From IMG/VR virus record IMGVR_UViG_3300019758_000011, positions 1-45,112 of that record: a stretch of DNA of 45,112 nucleotides; one strand, 5' to 3'. The notes under the pieces are model-generated. The model was not told the origin of the DNA. It worked only from the letters and a program-made list of their open reading frames with translations, and searched no databases. Numbering within the stretch: position 1 is the first letter of the stretch; each line of letters opens with the position of its first letter. This stretch comes from a virus. The translations under genes were made by a program, and so were the position numbers. Below are positions 1-8,520 of this stretch, one piece after another.

Positions 1-123
1 AATGTTTTTTTATATGCTCTCCAGGAATAGGAGTGCTTGTGGGATTAAGCCTTATGTAAGAACAACATGCAATCCAGACCCAGAGAGCTGGGTTGCTGAT
101 TTGATTTCCTGGTGGATTGACCA
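1..123. repeat. Terminal overlap of circular assembly (left copy)
   Basis: Bases 1-123 are identical to 44990-45112. The repeat lies wholly inside the large terminase reading frame, and joining the ends restores one uninterrupted gene. This is what a circular or circularly permuted genome gives when an assembler opens it at an arbitrary point. The circle is then 44,989 bp. Confidence 0.93.
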
Positions 124-1102
124 GGAGACAGGAGACCCGATTCCAGAGAGGGATGGGGTAATAAGATATTTTATAAGAAATGGGGAGGAATATATCTGGG
201 GAGACAGCCAGGAGGAATGTATTGAGAGAGGTTGGTTTTTGATTAAGGATGCTGTTGAAAAATCTGGGATTCCAGCTGATTCAATGGTTAAATCAATAAC
301 TTTTATCTCTGGAGATATTTATGGGAATAAAGAGCTTTTAAAAGTCAATCCAGAATATCTTGGAAATCTACTCTCCCAGGATGACGCAACCAAATCACAG
401 CTATTGGGGGGAAATTGGAAAATAAGACTCTCAGATATTGATTTGTATGATTATTACAAATTTTTAGACATTCATACAAATACAGGAGTAAAAAAAACAG
501 GAGTTAAAAGGATTACAGCTGATATTGCTTTAAAAGGCTCTGATAAATTTATTGTTTTTGTTTGGGATGGCTCTGTGGTTATTGATGTTTTAATCCTGGA
601 TAAGTCAAACGGAAAGCAAGTGATTGAGGGGATTGAAATGCTGGCAAAAAGGCACAAAGTTCAATATTCCAATATCACTTTTGATAATGATGGGGTTGGA
701 GGTTTTGTTGATGGATTTATTGAGGGAGCTGTTGAGTTTAAAAATGGAGGAGCTGCAATGAATGGAGAGGCTTATGCTAATTTAAAAACTCAATGCTATT
801 ATAAGAGTGCTGACAGGGTAAAAAGAGGAGATATTTTAATCTCTGAATTTGTATGCTCTCAGATGTATGATAATAAAAGAACTATTAAACAACAGCTGGA
901 GTTTGAAAGGAAAGCAATTAAAAGAGATAAGGCTGATAATGATGGGAAACTAAAAATAATCAGTAAGGCTGAAATGAAAATAAAACTGGGAGGAAAGTCT
1001 CCAGATTTATTGGATGCTCTTATGATGTTTGAAATATTTGACCTTAAACCAGCAGCTCAAATTCATACAACAACAGAATCAGCTGGAGCTTTAGGATTTT
1101 AA
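2..1102 (+). CDS. terL: Terminase large subunit, C-terminal part
   Basis: This is residues 135-500 of the packaging motor; residues 1-134 are at 44589-44990, across the artificial end of the contig. It carries the end of the ATPase domain and the RNase H-like nuclease domain that cuts concatemeric DNA. A likely first catalytic aspartate is in TADIALKGSDKF (about residue 308 of the whole protein), and NITFDNDGVGG supplies another acidic motif. Assignment rests mainly on the Walker motifs in the other half. The stop is 14 bases before the next small gene, and the portal gene follows, the usual order in tailed phages. Confidence 0.9.
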   Translation: MFFYMLSRNRSACGIKPYVRTTCNPDPESWVADLISWWIDQETGDPIPERDGVIRYFIRNGEEYIWGDSQEECIERGWFLIKDAVEKSGIPADSMVKSITFISGDIYGNKELLKVNPEYLGNLLSQDDATKSQLLGGNWKIRLSDIDLYDYYKFLDIHTNTGVKKTGVKRITADIALKGSDKFIVFVWDGSVVIDVLILDKSNGKQVIEGIEMLAKRHKVQYSNITFDNDGVGGFVDGFIEGAVEFKNGGAAMNGEAYANLKTQCYYKSADRVKRGDILISEFVCSQMYDNKRTIKQQLEFERKAIKRDKADNDGKLKIISKAEMKIKLGGKSPDLLDALMMFEIFDLKPAAQIHTTTESAGALGF

Positions 1103-1115
1103 AAATTGAAAATAT

Positions 1116-1370
1116 ATGGATTCACAACAAAAATTTGAGGAGAAAATTGACCAGGCTGAGGCTGAGGAAACTCAGAACCAAACAGGAAACACTCCAATTC
1201 ATTACAACAATAAAAATGGCAGCCTTTATAAAATAGCTCAGCAGAGAGGTTGGAATGCTTATCAGTTTGATGCTATTAAGAGAATTGACAGGGCTCTCAA
1301 AAAAGGAGAGTTTGAGAGAGATATTGACAAGACAATTGAGGTTTTAAAAATGTTTAAAAACAATTTATAA
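1116..1370 (+). CDS. Small hypothetical protein between terminase and portal
   Basis: An 84-residue, charged, soluble protein. The pattern IHYNN...KKGEFERDIDKTIEVLKMF loosely recalls the DUF3310 family of small phage proteins (HYN near the start, then a basic turn and a helix), but the match is weak and I do not assign it. It sits 14 bases after terL and 4 bases before the portal gene, with phage-backbone codon use (GAG, AGA, no CGN), so it is translated with the packaging and head genes. It could be a packaging accessory or a small regulator. Confidence 0.7.
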   Translation: MDSQQKFEEKIDQAEAEETQNQTGNTPIHYNNKNGSLYKIAQQRGWNAYQFDAIKRIDRALKKGEFERDIDKTIEVLKMFKNNL

Positions 1371-1373
1371 ATT

Positions 1374-2762
1374 ATGGAATTTGAAAAATTAAAAGAGTTA
1401 CTTGCAGCAGACCCAGCAAAAGGATTGGCTCTGTTTAATGCAGCAAAAAAGACAAATATTCTGTCTTATAAAAAAGAGTATAAAGGAGACAGAACTGTGA
1501 GAGGCTCCCAGGTTGGGAATAGGCTTGACAAATCTGTTGGAACTGGAGCCAATGCAAAAACAGTAACTGTGGCAAAGATTCCTGTAAATTACCAGAGAAA
1601 AATTGTGAGAACAGCTGCTGCTTTCCTGTTTGGCTCTCCAGTAAAAATCCAGAGCACAAATTCAGAGGCTCTGGAGATAGTTCAAAAGATTTGGGATGCA
1701 AACAGAATGGATTCACTTTTAAAGAAAGCCTGTGACTTGGTAAAATCAGAGACTGAGGCTGTATTTTTCTTTTTTGCAGAAAAAGCAACCAATTCTGATG
1801 GAAAAGAGGTTCCTGTGATTAAAATTAGATTGTATGGCTCTGACAATGGCTCTTATGCTCCTTATTTTGATGACTATGGAGATTTAAAAGCATTTACTTG
1901 GAACTTTAATTCATTGGATGAGGATGGAAAGGAGATTCCAAACTCCTGGGTATTTACAGAGGAGAAAACAGAGAAATTCCAGAAAGGAGCTGCTGGATGG
2001 GAGTTGATTGATTCAGAAATTAATTTATTTGGTAAAATTCCAGTTGTTTACTTATCCCAGGAGGAGCCAGATTGGTTCATTGTAAAGGAATTAATTGACC
2101 AAAATGAGATGACCCTCTCAAAATTCATTGATACCAATTCTTATTTTGCCTCTCCAATGGTCAAACTGTTTGGAACTGTGGAAAGTATGCCAGGAAAGGA
2201 TGACCAGGGGAAAGCTGTCAAAATACCTCAAAAGTATGAGGATGGAAAGCTGATTCAATCTGGAAATGTTGAATATTTAACCTGGGAACATGCTCCAGAG
2301 GCAATCAAATTGGAAAACGAAATCTCAAAAGACCACATTCACTCTCTTACTGATACTCCAGATTTGTCTTTTAACAATGTGAAAGGGGTTGGAGTTACCT
2401 CTGGGATTGCTCTTAAATTGATGTTTATGGGAGCTATTATCAAAGCTAAATGGGATGAGGGAGATTATTCCATTGCTATTGAGAGAATTTTGAGTCTTAT
2501 CCAGGCTGGAACCACAAAGATTGTTGATTTAAAAAGCTCCAGTAAATTCAAAGAGTTTGATAAGGAAATTAAATTCACATCAATACTCCCAGAGAACTTG
2601 TCTGAGTTGGTTACAACATTGGCTGAGGCAACTGGAGGAAAATCAATAATGAGCCAGGAGACAGCTGTTAAACACAATCCTTTAGTCAACAATACTGATG
2701 AGGAAATTAAAAAAATGTCAAAAGAGGAAACTCAAAGCTTGGGAGATACTGTTGAATTTTAA
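1374..2762 (+). CDS. Portal protein, SPP1 gp6-like
   Basis: A 462-residue protein with the outline of the SPP1 Gp6 portal family: an N-terminal stretch with KIPVNYQRKIVRTAAAFLFG, a central alpha/beta wing, then the long helix and crown region, ending in an acidic tail (ETQSLGDTVEF). Portals form the dodecameric ring at one head vertex through which the terminase pumps DNA and to which the connectors bind. Length and position directly after terL and before the minor head protein fit. The start at 1374 is 4 bases after the preceding stop. Confidence 0.88.
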   Translation: MEFEKLKELLAADPAKGLALFNAAKKTNILSYKKEYKGDRTVRGSQVGNRLDKSVGTGANAKTVTVAKIPVNYQRKIVRTAAAFLFGSPVKIQSTNSEALEIVQKIWDANRMDSLLKKACDLVKSETEAVFFFFAEKATNSDGKEVPVIKIRLYGSDNGSYAPYFDDYGDLKAFTWNFNSLDEDGKEIPNSWVFTEEKTEKFQKGAAGWELIDSEINLFGKIPVVYLSQEEPDWFIVKELIDQNEMTLSKFIDTNSYFASPMVKLFGTVESMPGKDDQGKAVKIPQKYEDGKLIQSGNVEYLTWEHAPEAIKLENEISKDHIHSLTDTPDLSFNNVKGVGVTSGIALKLMFMGAIIKAKWDEGDYSIAIERILSLIQAGTTKIVDLKSSSKFKEFDKEIKFTSILPENLSELVTTLAEATGGKSIMSQETAVKHNPLVNNTDEEIKKMSKEETQSLGDTVEF

Positions 2763-2772
2763 AAATTAGAGA

Positions 2773-2976
2773 ATGAAAGCAAAATATAAAGATGGGAAAG
2801 TAATCCCAAAAAAAGGAAAGGAAATTGATGGGCTTATTTTCTCAATAAGGAGAGTTTCATTCAGAGACTTTCATAAATTTTTTATGAGAATGAGAATAAG
2901 GAAAGCAAAATATTTCAAATTTAAATTAAAAAGACATGGCTGGAGGATTTACACAGTTTTAATGGCTTATAAATAA
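2773..2976 (+). CDS. Small basic hypothetical protein
   Basis: A 67-residue, strongly basic protein rich in Lys, Arg, Phe and Tyr (RRVSFRDFHKFFMRMRIRKAKYFKFKLKRHGWR). No domain is recognised. It lies 10 bases after the portal gene and 11 before the next gene, in the head operon, and shares the backbone codon style. The charge suggests nucleic-acid or capsid-interior binding, but that is inference from composition only. Confidence 0.6.
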   Translation: MKAKYKDGKVIPKKGKEIDGLIFSIRRVSFRDFHKFFMRMRIRKAKYFKFKLKRHGWRIYTVLMAYK

Positions 2977-2987
2977 AAAGTAATACA

Positions 2988-3266
2988 ATGGCAAAAGCAA
3001 TCAAAAAAACAGCTGCAAAGAAAGCTCCAGGAGTAAAAGCAGCTAAGAAACCAGAAGTAAAGACAACTCCTCCAAAAGCAGCTCCAAAAGATGAGAGTAT
3101 TTTTAAGGAAACTGAAAACCATATTTTCAAAATTGATGGAACTGCAAATCATTTCCAGCTTTTAAAAATTGATAAAAGCACAAATATTTCAACCAGAGTT
3201 TTAACCTCTGGAGGAACTACTCTCCAGGCTTTTAAGAGAGTTTGTGAATTGTATTTTAAAAATTAA
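2988..3266 (+). CDS. Lys/Ala/Pro-rich tail plus small globular domain
   Basis: A 92-residue protein with two parts. Residues 1-35 are a low-complexity tail of Lys, Ala and Pro with AKK and PKAAPK motifs like those of histone H1 C-terminal tails. Residues 36-92 look like a small folded domain (ENHIFKIDGTANHFQLLK...). It starts 11 bases after its neighbour and ends 8 bases before the minor head gene. A DNA-binding role inside the head is possible from composition, but the tail could also be a flexible linker. I know no named family for it. Confidence 0.62.
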   Translation: MAKAIKKTAAKKAPGVKAAKKPEVKTTPPKAAPKDESIFKETENHIFKIDGTANHFQLLKIDKSTNISTRVLTSGGTTLQAFKRVCELYFKN

Positions 3267-3274
3267 TTAATTAA

Positions 3275-5278
3275 ATGGCTGGAATCCCTTACAATCAAAG
3301 GCTTTTAGGTTTGTTAAGAAACCAGGAGAAACAAATTGATAATATTTACAACAGAATGGCTGTAAATCTGTCTAATGTTTTAAAAAAACACAAAGTAAAC
3401 CCAAAAGCTTTGACTGTTTGGAGTGGTGGAAACTCAGCCATTGAAAAAGAAATAAATAAGCTATTCCAGGGATTTGGTAGTACTATGATTTATTTAATGA
3501 AATCAAATATAAACCAGGCTTGGGAGCTTGGGAATTTGAGTGCTGATGGGCTTGCAAATGATTACCTTAAAGGAATGAACCTCCCAGATGCTGAGAGAGC
3601 TAAAATGTTTTACAGGAACTCAACAGCTCTGGCAGCATTTAACAACAGGAAAACAGCTGGAATGAATCTCAGCCAGAGAGTTTGGAACATTACAGACAGC
3701 ACAAAAGGACAACTGGAGACAATTGTTGGCTCTGGAATCCTGGAGGGGAAATCAGCTGCAAAAATCTCCAGGGATTTAAGACAAACTTTAAAGGAGCCAA
3801 ATAAATTATTTAGGAGAGTCAGAGCTGCTGATGGAACTTTAAAACTTTCAAAACCAGCTCTGGATTACCATCCAGGGAGAGGAGTTTACAGGAGTTCTTA
3901 TAAAAATGCTATGAGATTAGCACGAACTGAGACGAATATGGCTTACAGAGCTGCTGACAATTTGAGGAGACAATCGATGCCTTTTGTAACTGGCTTTACT
4001 GTAAACTTATCCAATGCTCATCCAGCTTATGATATTTGTGATGAGTTAACAGGAGATTATCCAAAAAATTTCAACTTTGTTGGTTGGCATCCTCATTGCT
4101 TATGTTTTACAACTGCAAAGCTCCTCCCAAAAAAGGACTTTATTAAGTATTTAAATGGAGAGCCAATTGCTATTGGAAAGCAAATCAGACAAATTCCAAA
4201 AAATGCTCAAAGTTTTATATCAGCAAATTCTGAGAGGTTTCTGGGGTATAAAAACAAACCTTATTTTTTAGATAATTTTAAGAATGTAAAAGGGGAGTTT
4301 GTATGGAATCCAAATAATGTGATTCCTGGACAGGGAACAGGGGTTCCTGGATTGCCTCCAGCTCCTCCAGTTGCTCCTCCAGTAGATTCCAGAGCAGCAA
4401 AAAGAGCAGCTCAAAAAGCACTTGAGAAAAAAGAGGCTGCTGAGTTGGCAGCATATAAAGCAAAATTAGCAGCTGAATTGGCAGCTCAAAAGCAAGCAAA
4501 TAGACTGGCTTTAGAAAAATTAAAAAGGGAGTCTGCTGCTGAGCTGGAGAGAGTTCTTGCCAATGCTGAAAAAGCCAGGCTTGAGAAAATTGCCAGAAAT
4601 AAAGCTCTTAAAAAAGCAAAAGGAGAGCTGGCTTTTATTCCAGAAAACCTTGAAGCTTATGAGGTTAAAATGGGAGTAAAAGTGGATAGGAGTATTTTTA
4701 AACTGCTTAAAGGGGAGGTTCCTTTAAGAAATCCTATCACAGAGAGAGGAGGAGCTCTTTACGACCCAGGTAAAAAGTTTGTAAAAATCCCTATAAATAA
4801 GAGGTTAAAAAGGTCTAAATTTTACTCAGAAAAAATATTTTATCATGAATATGGACACGCTGTTGATTGGCAATATGGTTTGAGAATGTCTCCAGAGGTT
4901 AGAGATGTAATGCACACTTATAGGACAAAATTCAGAAAGGCAAAAAGTGAATTATACAGGAAACACTCTAAACAGTTAAGTATTGATTACAACAAAGCTA
5001 AATGGGTTGATAAAAATTATGATTTGGCTGAGGAGATTAATAGCACAGCTGACACCTTATGCTCTTTGAATCCCTCTTATGCTTGGGGTCATTCAAAAAA
5101 GTATTTTAGTTATGCGTATATGAGAGAGGCTGAATTTATTGCACATGCTTTTGAGAATAATATTGCTGGAAATAAATATTTTAAAAAATTAATGCCAGAC
5201 CTATACGAGGACATGATTAAAATGATTGAGACTTTTAAGAAAAATATTGCAAAAGACATCAAAAATGGAGTCAAATAA
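3275..5278 (+). CDS. Minor head protein (Mu F / SPP1 gp7-like) fused to a zincin-like domain
   Basis: A 667-residue protein in three parts. Residues 1 to about 300 match the phage minor head morphogenesis family, with ARTETNMAYRAADN and the DICDELTGDYP...GWHPHCLCF cysteine/histidine signature. Residues about 355-450 are a Pro/Ala linker and an Ala/Lys/Glu-rich coiled coil. Residues about 460-667 contain HEYGHAVDW with H524, E525 and H528, an HExxH zinc-metallopeptidase motif, and AEFIAHAF near residue 620, where a third ligand might lie. The family normally attaches to the portal and enters the head; C-terminal enzyme fusions are known there. Whether the peptidase is active, and on what, cannot be told. 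Confidence 0.85.
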   Translation: MAGIPYNQRLLGLLRNQEKQIDNIYNRMAVNLSNVLKKHKVNPKALTVWSGGNSAIEKEINKLFQGFGSTMIYLMKSNINQAWELGNLSADGLANDYLKGMNLPDAERAKMFYRNSTALAAFNNRKTAGMNLSQRVWNITDSTKGQLETIVGSGILEGKSAAKISRDLRQTLKEPNKLFRRVRAADGTLKLSKPALDYHPGRGVYRSSYKNAMRLARTETNMAYRAADNLRRQSMPFVTGFTVNLSNAHPAYDICDELTGDYPKNFNFVGWHPHCLCFTTAKLLPKKDFIKYLNGEPIAIGKQIRQIPKNAQSFISANSERFLGYKNKPYFLDNFKNVKGEFVWNPNNVIPGQGTGVPGLPPAPPVAPPVDSRAAKRAAQKALEKKEAAELAAYKAKLAAELAAQKQANRLALEKLKRESAAELERVLANAEKARLEKIARNKALKKAKGELAFIPENLEAYEVKMGVKVDRSIFKLLKGEVPLRNPITERGGALYDPGKKFVKIPINKRLKRSKFYSEKIFYHEYGHAVDWQYGLRMSPEVRDVMHTYRTKFRKAKSELYRKHSKQLSIDYNKAKWVDKNYDLAEEINSTADTLCSLNPSYAWGHSKKYFSYAYMREAEFIAHAFENNIAGNKYFKKLMPDLYEDMIKMIETFKKNIAKDIKNGVK

Positions 5279-5283
5279 AAATC

Positions 5284-5505
5284 CTATTCAATGAAAACAT
5301 CCTCTTTAATATACTGGTCATTAATTAACTGGTCTGGATTGTCTTTTATAACCAGCTTTTTATTGAGTTTCTCTGCTCTCTCTAATAATGTAAAAAACTC
5401 CTCCTCCTCCAGCTGTGAGGATAAGGTCATCAAAATTTGGACATACTCCCTATCTGATTTGTATTTTGTATTGATACAGTATTTAAATAAATCATATCCT
5501 GTCAT
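5284..5505 (-). CDS. Small acidic protein on the reverse strand in the head operon
   Basis: A 73-residue protein with a coding-like, amphipathic and acidic sequence (SSQLEEEEFFTLLERAEKLNKKLVIKDN). The opposite-strand frame over the same bases gives a Ser-rich, implausible protein, so the reverse frame is preferred. It is convergent with the minor head gene, whose stop is 6 bases away. The A+T-rich stretch before its start could hold its own promoter. Single reverse genes in late operons are often morons expressed from the prophage, but no function can be given. Confidence 0.6.
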   Translation of the reverse strand: MTGYDLFKYCINTKYKSDREYVQILMTLSSQLEEEEFFTLLERAEKLNKKLVIKDNPDQLINDQYIKEDVFIE

Positions 5506-5562
5506 AATTATAAACGTTTAAAAGTTAAGTAATTACAAATTTAATCAAAAAACCCTAAATAA

Positions 5563-5829
5563 ATGAATTTAGATACTAACAAACCCCCAGCTCCTGTTTT
5601 TATCAAAAAAATTGCAACAATTGAAAAATATAAAAACTTTATAAAAGAGCATAAAATAAAATTACCAATTCCATTGATGGAAAAAAGAACTCATTTTGTA
5701 AAATGGTTCCTGGAGGAGAACTCCAGTAATACATTAATCCATAATATTAATGAGTTAAGTAAAAACTATTTATACACATCCTCCAGAACCATTGAGGACA
5801 TACTTTTTAACAATGAAACGAAATCTTAA
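5563..5829 (+). CDS. Hypothetical protein, first of a tandem pair
   Basis: An 88-residue basic protein. Its C-terminal half, INELSKNYLYTSSRTIEDIL, resembles ISIELSDWYLFITPRSILT in the next gene, which overlaps it by 17 bases in another frame. The shared pattern (I-x-E-L-S, aromatic, hydrophobic, T/S-x-R-T/S-I) has the spacing of a small helix-turn-helix, so the pair may be duplicated DNA-binding proteins. They lie just upstream of the scaffold/capsid promoter region, which would suit late-gene regulators, but this is inference. Confidence 0.6.
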   Translation: MNLDTNKPPAPVFIKKIATIEKYKNFIKEHKIKLPIPLMEKRTHFVKWFLEENSSNTLIHNINELSKNYLYTSSRTIEDILFNNETKS

Positions 5830-5983
5830 ACTTATAAAAGCCAGAACTCAATTCATTAAGGATTATTTTAAACAACGCAAAGAGGAAAATCCAGATATTT
5901 CAATTAAAGAGATAAGTATTGAGCTCTCAGATTGGTATTTATTTATAACTCCCAGAAGTATTTTAACAGCATATTACAGTTAA
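5813..5983 (+). CDS. Hypothetical protein, second of a tandem pair
   Basis: A 56-residue basic protein beginning MKRNLKLIKARTQFIKDYFKQ. The ATG at 5813 is chosen over an in-frame ATG seven codons upstream because it overlaps the end of the preceding gene in the usual translational-coupling way. The C-terminal half is similar to that of its neighbour, pointing to a small duplication. A gap of about 100 bases with promoter-like sequences follows. Function unknown; a DNA-binding helix-turn-helix is possible. Confidence 0.55.
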   Translation: MKRNLKLIKARTQFIKDYFKQRKEENPDISIKEISIELSDWYLFITPRSILTAYYS

Positions 5984-5986
5984 TTT

Positions 5987-6048
5987 ATGAAACTACTGTA
6001 AACAGGAGGAGAAATATTTTAATATAGCTTAATAGAGCTATAATTTTG
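5987..6048 (+). promoter_or_regulatory. Candidate late promoter upstream of scaffold and capsid genes
   Basis: The gap holds ATGAAACTACTG (5987-5998), a box that recurs before the tape measure gene (12498) and the lysis genes (23120). It is followed by an AGCTAT-centred hairpin and TAATTTTG at 6041-6048, which fits the Bacteroidetes -7 consensus TAnnTTTG. The shared box suggests a common late activator, but no transcription start is visible from sequence. Confidence 0.45.
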
Positions 6049-6085
6049 AGAATCTAAAACAACAATGTTAAAACCAATTTAAAAG

Positions 6086-6676
6086 ATGGATGAATTAATT
6101 AAAGCACTCAAAGCAGCACTCCTTAAAGGAGGTCTAACTGAGGACTCAGAACAGTTCAAAAATGTAATTAAACCAGAAAATTTTGAGGGGTTGAAAGAGC
6201 AACTTGAAATGAAACAACCAACGACCTTTGAGGAGTCTCTTAAAATTCCAGGTTTCCAGTCAGCTTTTGACAAAAAGATTACTGATGCAATCCAGAGCAG
6301 AGAGGCAAACTTAAAAGAGAAATGGGATTTTGTTGAAAAAGGGAAAGCTCCAGCTGTGGAAACTGCTGAGCAAAAAGCAATAAGAGAGTTGCAAGAGCAA
6401 CAAACAGCCAGAGACAAGGCTGATGCTTTGAAAAATAAGCAAACTGCTGCAAAAACCCTTTTAAACAGTAAAAAGATTCCAGATGCTTTTTTGAGTCATT
6501 TTGATTTTAACTCAGAGACAGCTCTTGAGGAACAATTAAAAGAGGTTGAGAACACTTTTACTGATATTAAACAGAATATCATAACAAGTTCAATTGGGAA
6601 TAAGTTACCTCTGGGAAAGGGAGAAAATGGAGAGGTTTCCAAAGAGGAGGCTGACAGCATTGTTGCGAGAATGTAA
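6086..6676 (+). CDS. Head scaffolding protein
   Basis: A 196-residue, highly charged, largely helical protein, with a central coiled coil (EQKAIRELQEQQTARDKADALKNKQTAAKTLL) and a KIPDAFLSHFDF segment typical of gp20-like scaffold proteins of Gram-positive-type siphophages. Scaffold proteins guide procapsid assembly and are then removed. The position directly before decoration and major capsid genes supports the call. The charge pattern and length are normal for the role; the family match is by pattern only. Confidence 0.75.
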   Translation: MDELIKALKAALLKGGLTEDSEQFKNVIKPENFEGLKEQLEMKQPTTFEESLKIPGFQSAFDKKITDAIQSREANLKEKWDFVEKGKAPAVETAEQKAIRELQEQQTARDKADALKNKQTAAKTLLNSKKIPDAFLSHFDFNSETALEEQLKEVENTFTDIKQNIITSSIGNKLPLGKGENGEVSKEEADSIVARM

Positions 6677-6704
6677 AATTAAAAATTAATTAAAATCTTT
6701 AGAA

Positions 6705-7064
6705 ATGACAACAGATTTAAACAGCAATGAGCAAGTTGATTTCAGCAATGATTCAATTGTTATTGTTAAAAATATTGAAACAATCCCAGGAGGAAAAACC
6801 CTGGATTGCACAGGATATGCTCCAGCCTTTTTGAAAGCTGGTCATATAATTATTGAGGAGGATGCAACAGGGAATTTATTGCCTTTGCCAGTTGATGACA
6901 CTTTGCCAGCTTTACACTCTTACAAAGGAGTTTTAGTTGCAAGTATTTTAACAGCTCAACCAATTGCCTCTATAATGGTAAGAGGAACTGTTGACACAGC
7001 TGCAATGGAATATCCAGCAGATGCGACAGCAATTGCAGCATTGCCTTTAATTAGATTCTCTTAA
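6705..7064 (+). CDS. Head decoration protein (lambda gpD-like)
   Basis: A 119-residue, beta-rich protein with few charges. It contains the pattern GHIIIEEDATGNLLPL, and later LHSYKGVLVASILTAQPIAS, typical of capsid-stabilising decoration proteins in phages with an E-type capsid protein (a gene D / gene E pair). It lies between scaffold and major capsid, the expected place. It would trimerise on the expanded head. Start at 6705 follows a 28-base A+T-rich gap. Confidence 0.68.
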   Translation: MTTDLNSNEQVDFSNDSIVIVKNIETIPGGKTLDCTGYAPAFLKAGHIIIEEDATGNLLPLPVDDTLPALHSYKGVLVASILTAQPIASIMVRGTVDTAAMEYPADATAIAALPLIRFS

Positions 7065-7116
7065 TAAAAAAGAAATCTTAAAACAAGCTCAAAAAATTTA
7101 AAAATTTAAAAATATT

Positions 7117-8196
7117 ATGACAACAAGTTTATTTACAGAATATGTTTCAAAGTATTTTGGGAAATTAATTTCCTCAATTACTGAGAAAATAAATGGAAAA
7201 GAGGGAGCTCAAGCTTACTTTTTCAAAACATTCCTTAAAAAGAATGAGACAACTGATTTAACCTGGAACGCATTGGAGAGCAATGGAACTGTTGCTGCTG
7301 TGGATGTGGTTTCAATGGATTCAAGTTTGCCATTGAAAAAAAGAGATTCTATTAAAAGAGCCTCTGGAGTGGTTCCAAAAATTGGAGCAAAAATGGCTCT
7401 AAATGAGAAACAATTATCTGATTTAAAAGTATTGCAATTAAAAGGAGACAAAGAAGCCTCTTTGGTTGTGAAACTGTTTGCTGATGCTAAGAAATTAGTT
7501 GAGGGAGTTTCAGAGAGATTGGAATATATGTTCTTACAGGCTTTAAGTTCTGGAGTTACAGTAATTGATGAGGACAACGGAGCTGGAGTGAGGATTGCTT
7601 TTGGGATTCCAACAGAGAACCTATTTGACACCATTGGAGATGTTTGGGCTACTGCTGCAACTGCAACTCCTATTGATGACATCCAGGCTGTTCTGGAGGC
7701 TGCTGATTTAAAAGGGCACGTTATAACAAATATTTTTATGGATAGAGTTACACTTAACAGAATGAGAAAAACAACTCAAGTAAAAGAGGCTTACGCTGCT
7801 TTTATTGGGTTTGCTGGAAATGTTGCTCCTGTTCCAAATTTAAAGAAATTAAATGAGATGCTGGCTGATGAGCAAGGGGTTCAAATAATTGAGGTTAATA
7901 AGTCAACTATGATTGAAAAATCTGGAGTGCAAACCTCAGTAAAAGGATGGACTGCTGGAGCTGTAACTTTCACAACAACTCTGGAGCTTGGTTCTTTAGT
8001 TTATGGGGAATTGGCTGAGAAAACATCTCCTGTGGATGGGGTTGCTTATGAGACTGCTGATGACTTTATTTTGGTTTCAAAATACAGAAAAAATGACCCA
8101 TTGCAAGAGTTTACAAGTGCTCAAGCTTTAGTATTGCCAGTATTGGAAAATGTTGGAGCTATTTACATTTTAGACTCAACAACTAAAGCAGCTTAA
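7117..8196 (+). CDS. Major capsid protein, E family
   Basis: A 359-residue protein fitting the Phage_cap_E group: SLPLKKRDSIKRASGVVPKIGAK near residue 80, long helices (ADAKKLVEGVSERLEYMFLQAL), then GHVITNIFMDRVTLNRMRKTTQV and a C-terminal beta region ending in an Ala-rich tail. It builds the icosahedral shell. A 52-base leader separates it from the decoration gene, and the connector genes follow 3 bases after the stop. The family call is strengthened by the preceding scaffold and decoration genes. Confidence 0.85.
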   Translation: MTTSLFTEYVSKYFGKLISSITEKINGKEGAQAYFFKTFLKKNETTDLTWNALESNGTVAAVDVVSMDSSLPLKKRDSIKRASGVVPKIGAKMALNEKQLSDLKVLQLKGDKEASLVVKLFADAKKLVEGVSERLEYMFLQALSSGVTVIDEDNGAGVRIAFGIPTENLFDTIGDVWATAATATPIDDIQAVLEAADLKGHVITNIFMDRVTLNRMRKTTQVKEAYAAFIGFAGNVAPVPNLKKLNEMLADEQGVQIIEVNKSTMIEKSGVQTSVKGWTAGAVTFTTTLELGSLVYGELAEKTSPVDGVAYETADDFILVSKYRKNDPLQEFTSAQALVLPVLENVGAIYILDSTTKAA

Positions 8197-8199
8197 TAA

Positions 8200-8520
8200 A
8201 TGACAAATCTTGAACTCATACAAAGTAGGTTGACTTTTCAATCATTACCAAAGGAATTGATTCAAGAGTTTTTAATCAATCGTTCATTAAGTTGGGCGAT
8301 TGATTATGATGTTGTTTTTGCAGAACAAATTGAGTTGACAACAGCTGATTTATATGTTGAGATTTTGACCTCTCCAGATTTTAAGGAGGGAGATTTATCA
8401 ATCAACTATGACAGGGCTTTTTTAAAGAGCCAGGCTATTGCAATTTACACCAAATATGATGACCCAAAGCTCTCTGATTTGAGCTCAAATGAATCCATTC
8501 AAGCTGTTAATTTATGGTAA
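8200..8520 (+). CDS. Head-tail connector protein (adaptor-like)
   Basis: A 106-residue, mostly helical, acidic protein. By size and position, first after the capsid gene and ahead of a beta-rich stopper-like and a gp10-like gene, it should be the adaptor that docks on the portal, as lambda/HK97 gp6-like proteins do. The sequence (AFLKSQAIAIYTKYDDPKL) has the helix pattern of that group but I cannot confirm it without a profile search. Its stop overlaps the next start (TTAATGG). Confidence 0.6.
   Translation: MTNLELIQSRLTFQSLPKELIQEFLINRSLSWAIDYDVVFAEQIELTTADLYVEILTSPDFKEGDLSINYDRAFLKSQAIAIYTKYDDPKLSDLSSNESIQAVNLW

Noticed and set aside
1-123. Direct terminal repeat of a linear virion genome
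   Set aside because: The repeat is short and wholly inside the terL frame, so it looks like an assembly overlap rather than physical ends.
5291-5521. 76-codon + strand frame opposite the reverse gene 5284-5505
   Set aside because: Ser- and hydrophobic-rich translation without coding character; the reverse frame over the same bases is charged and protein-like.
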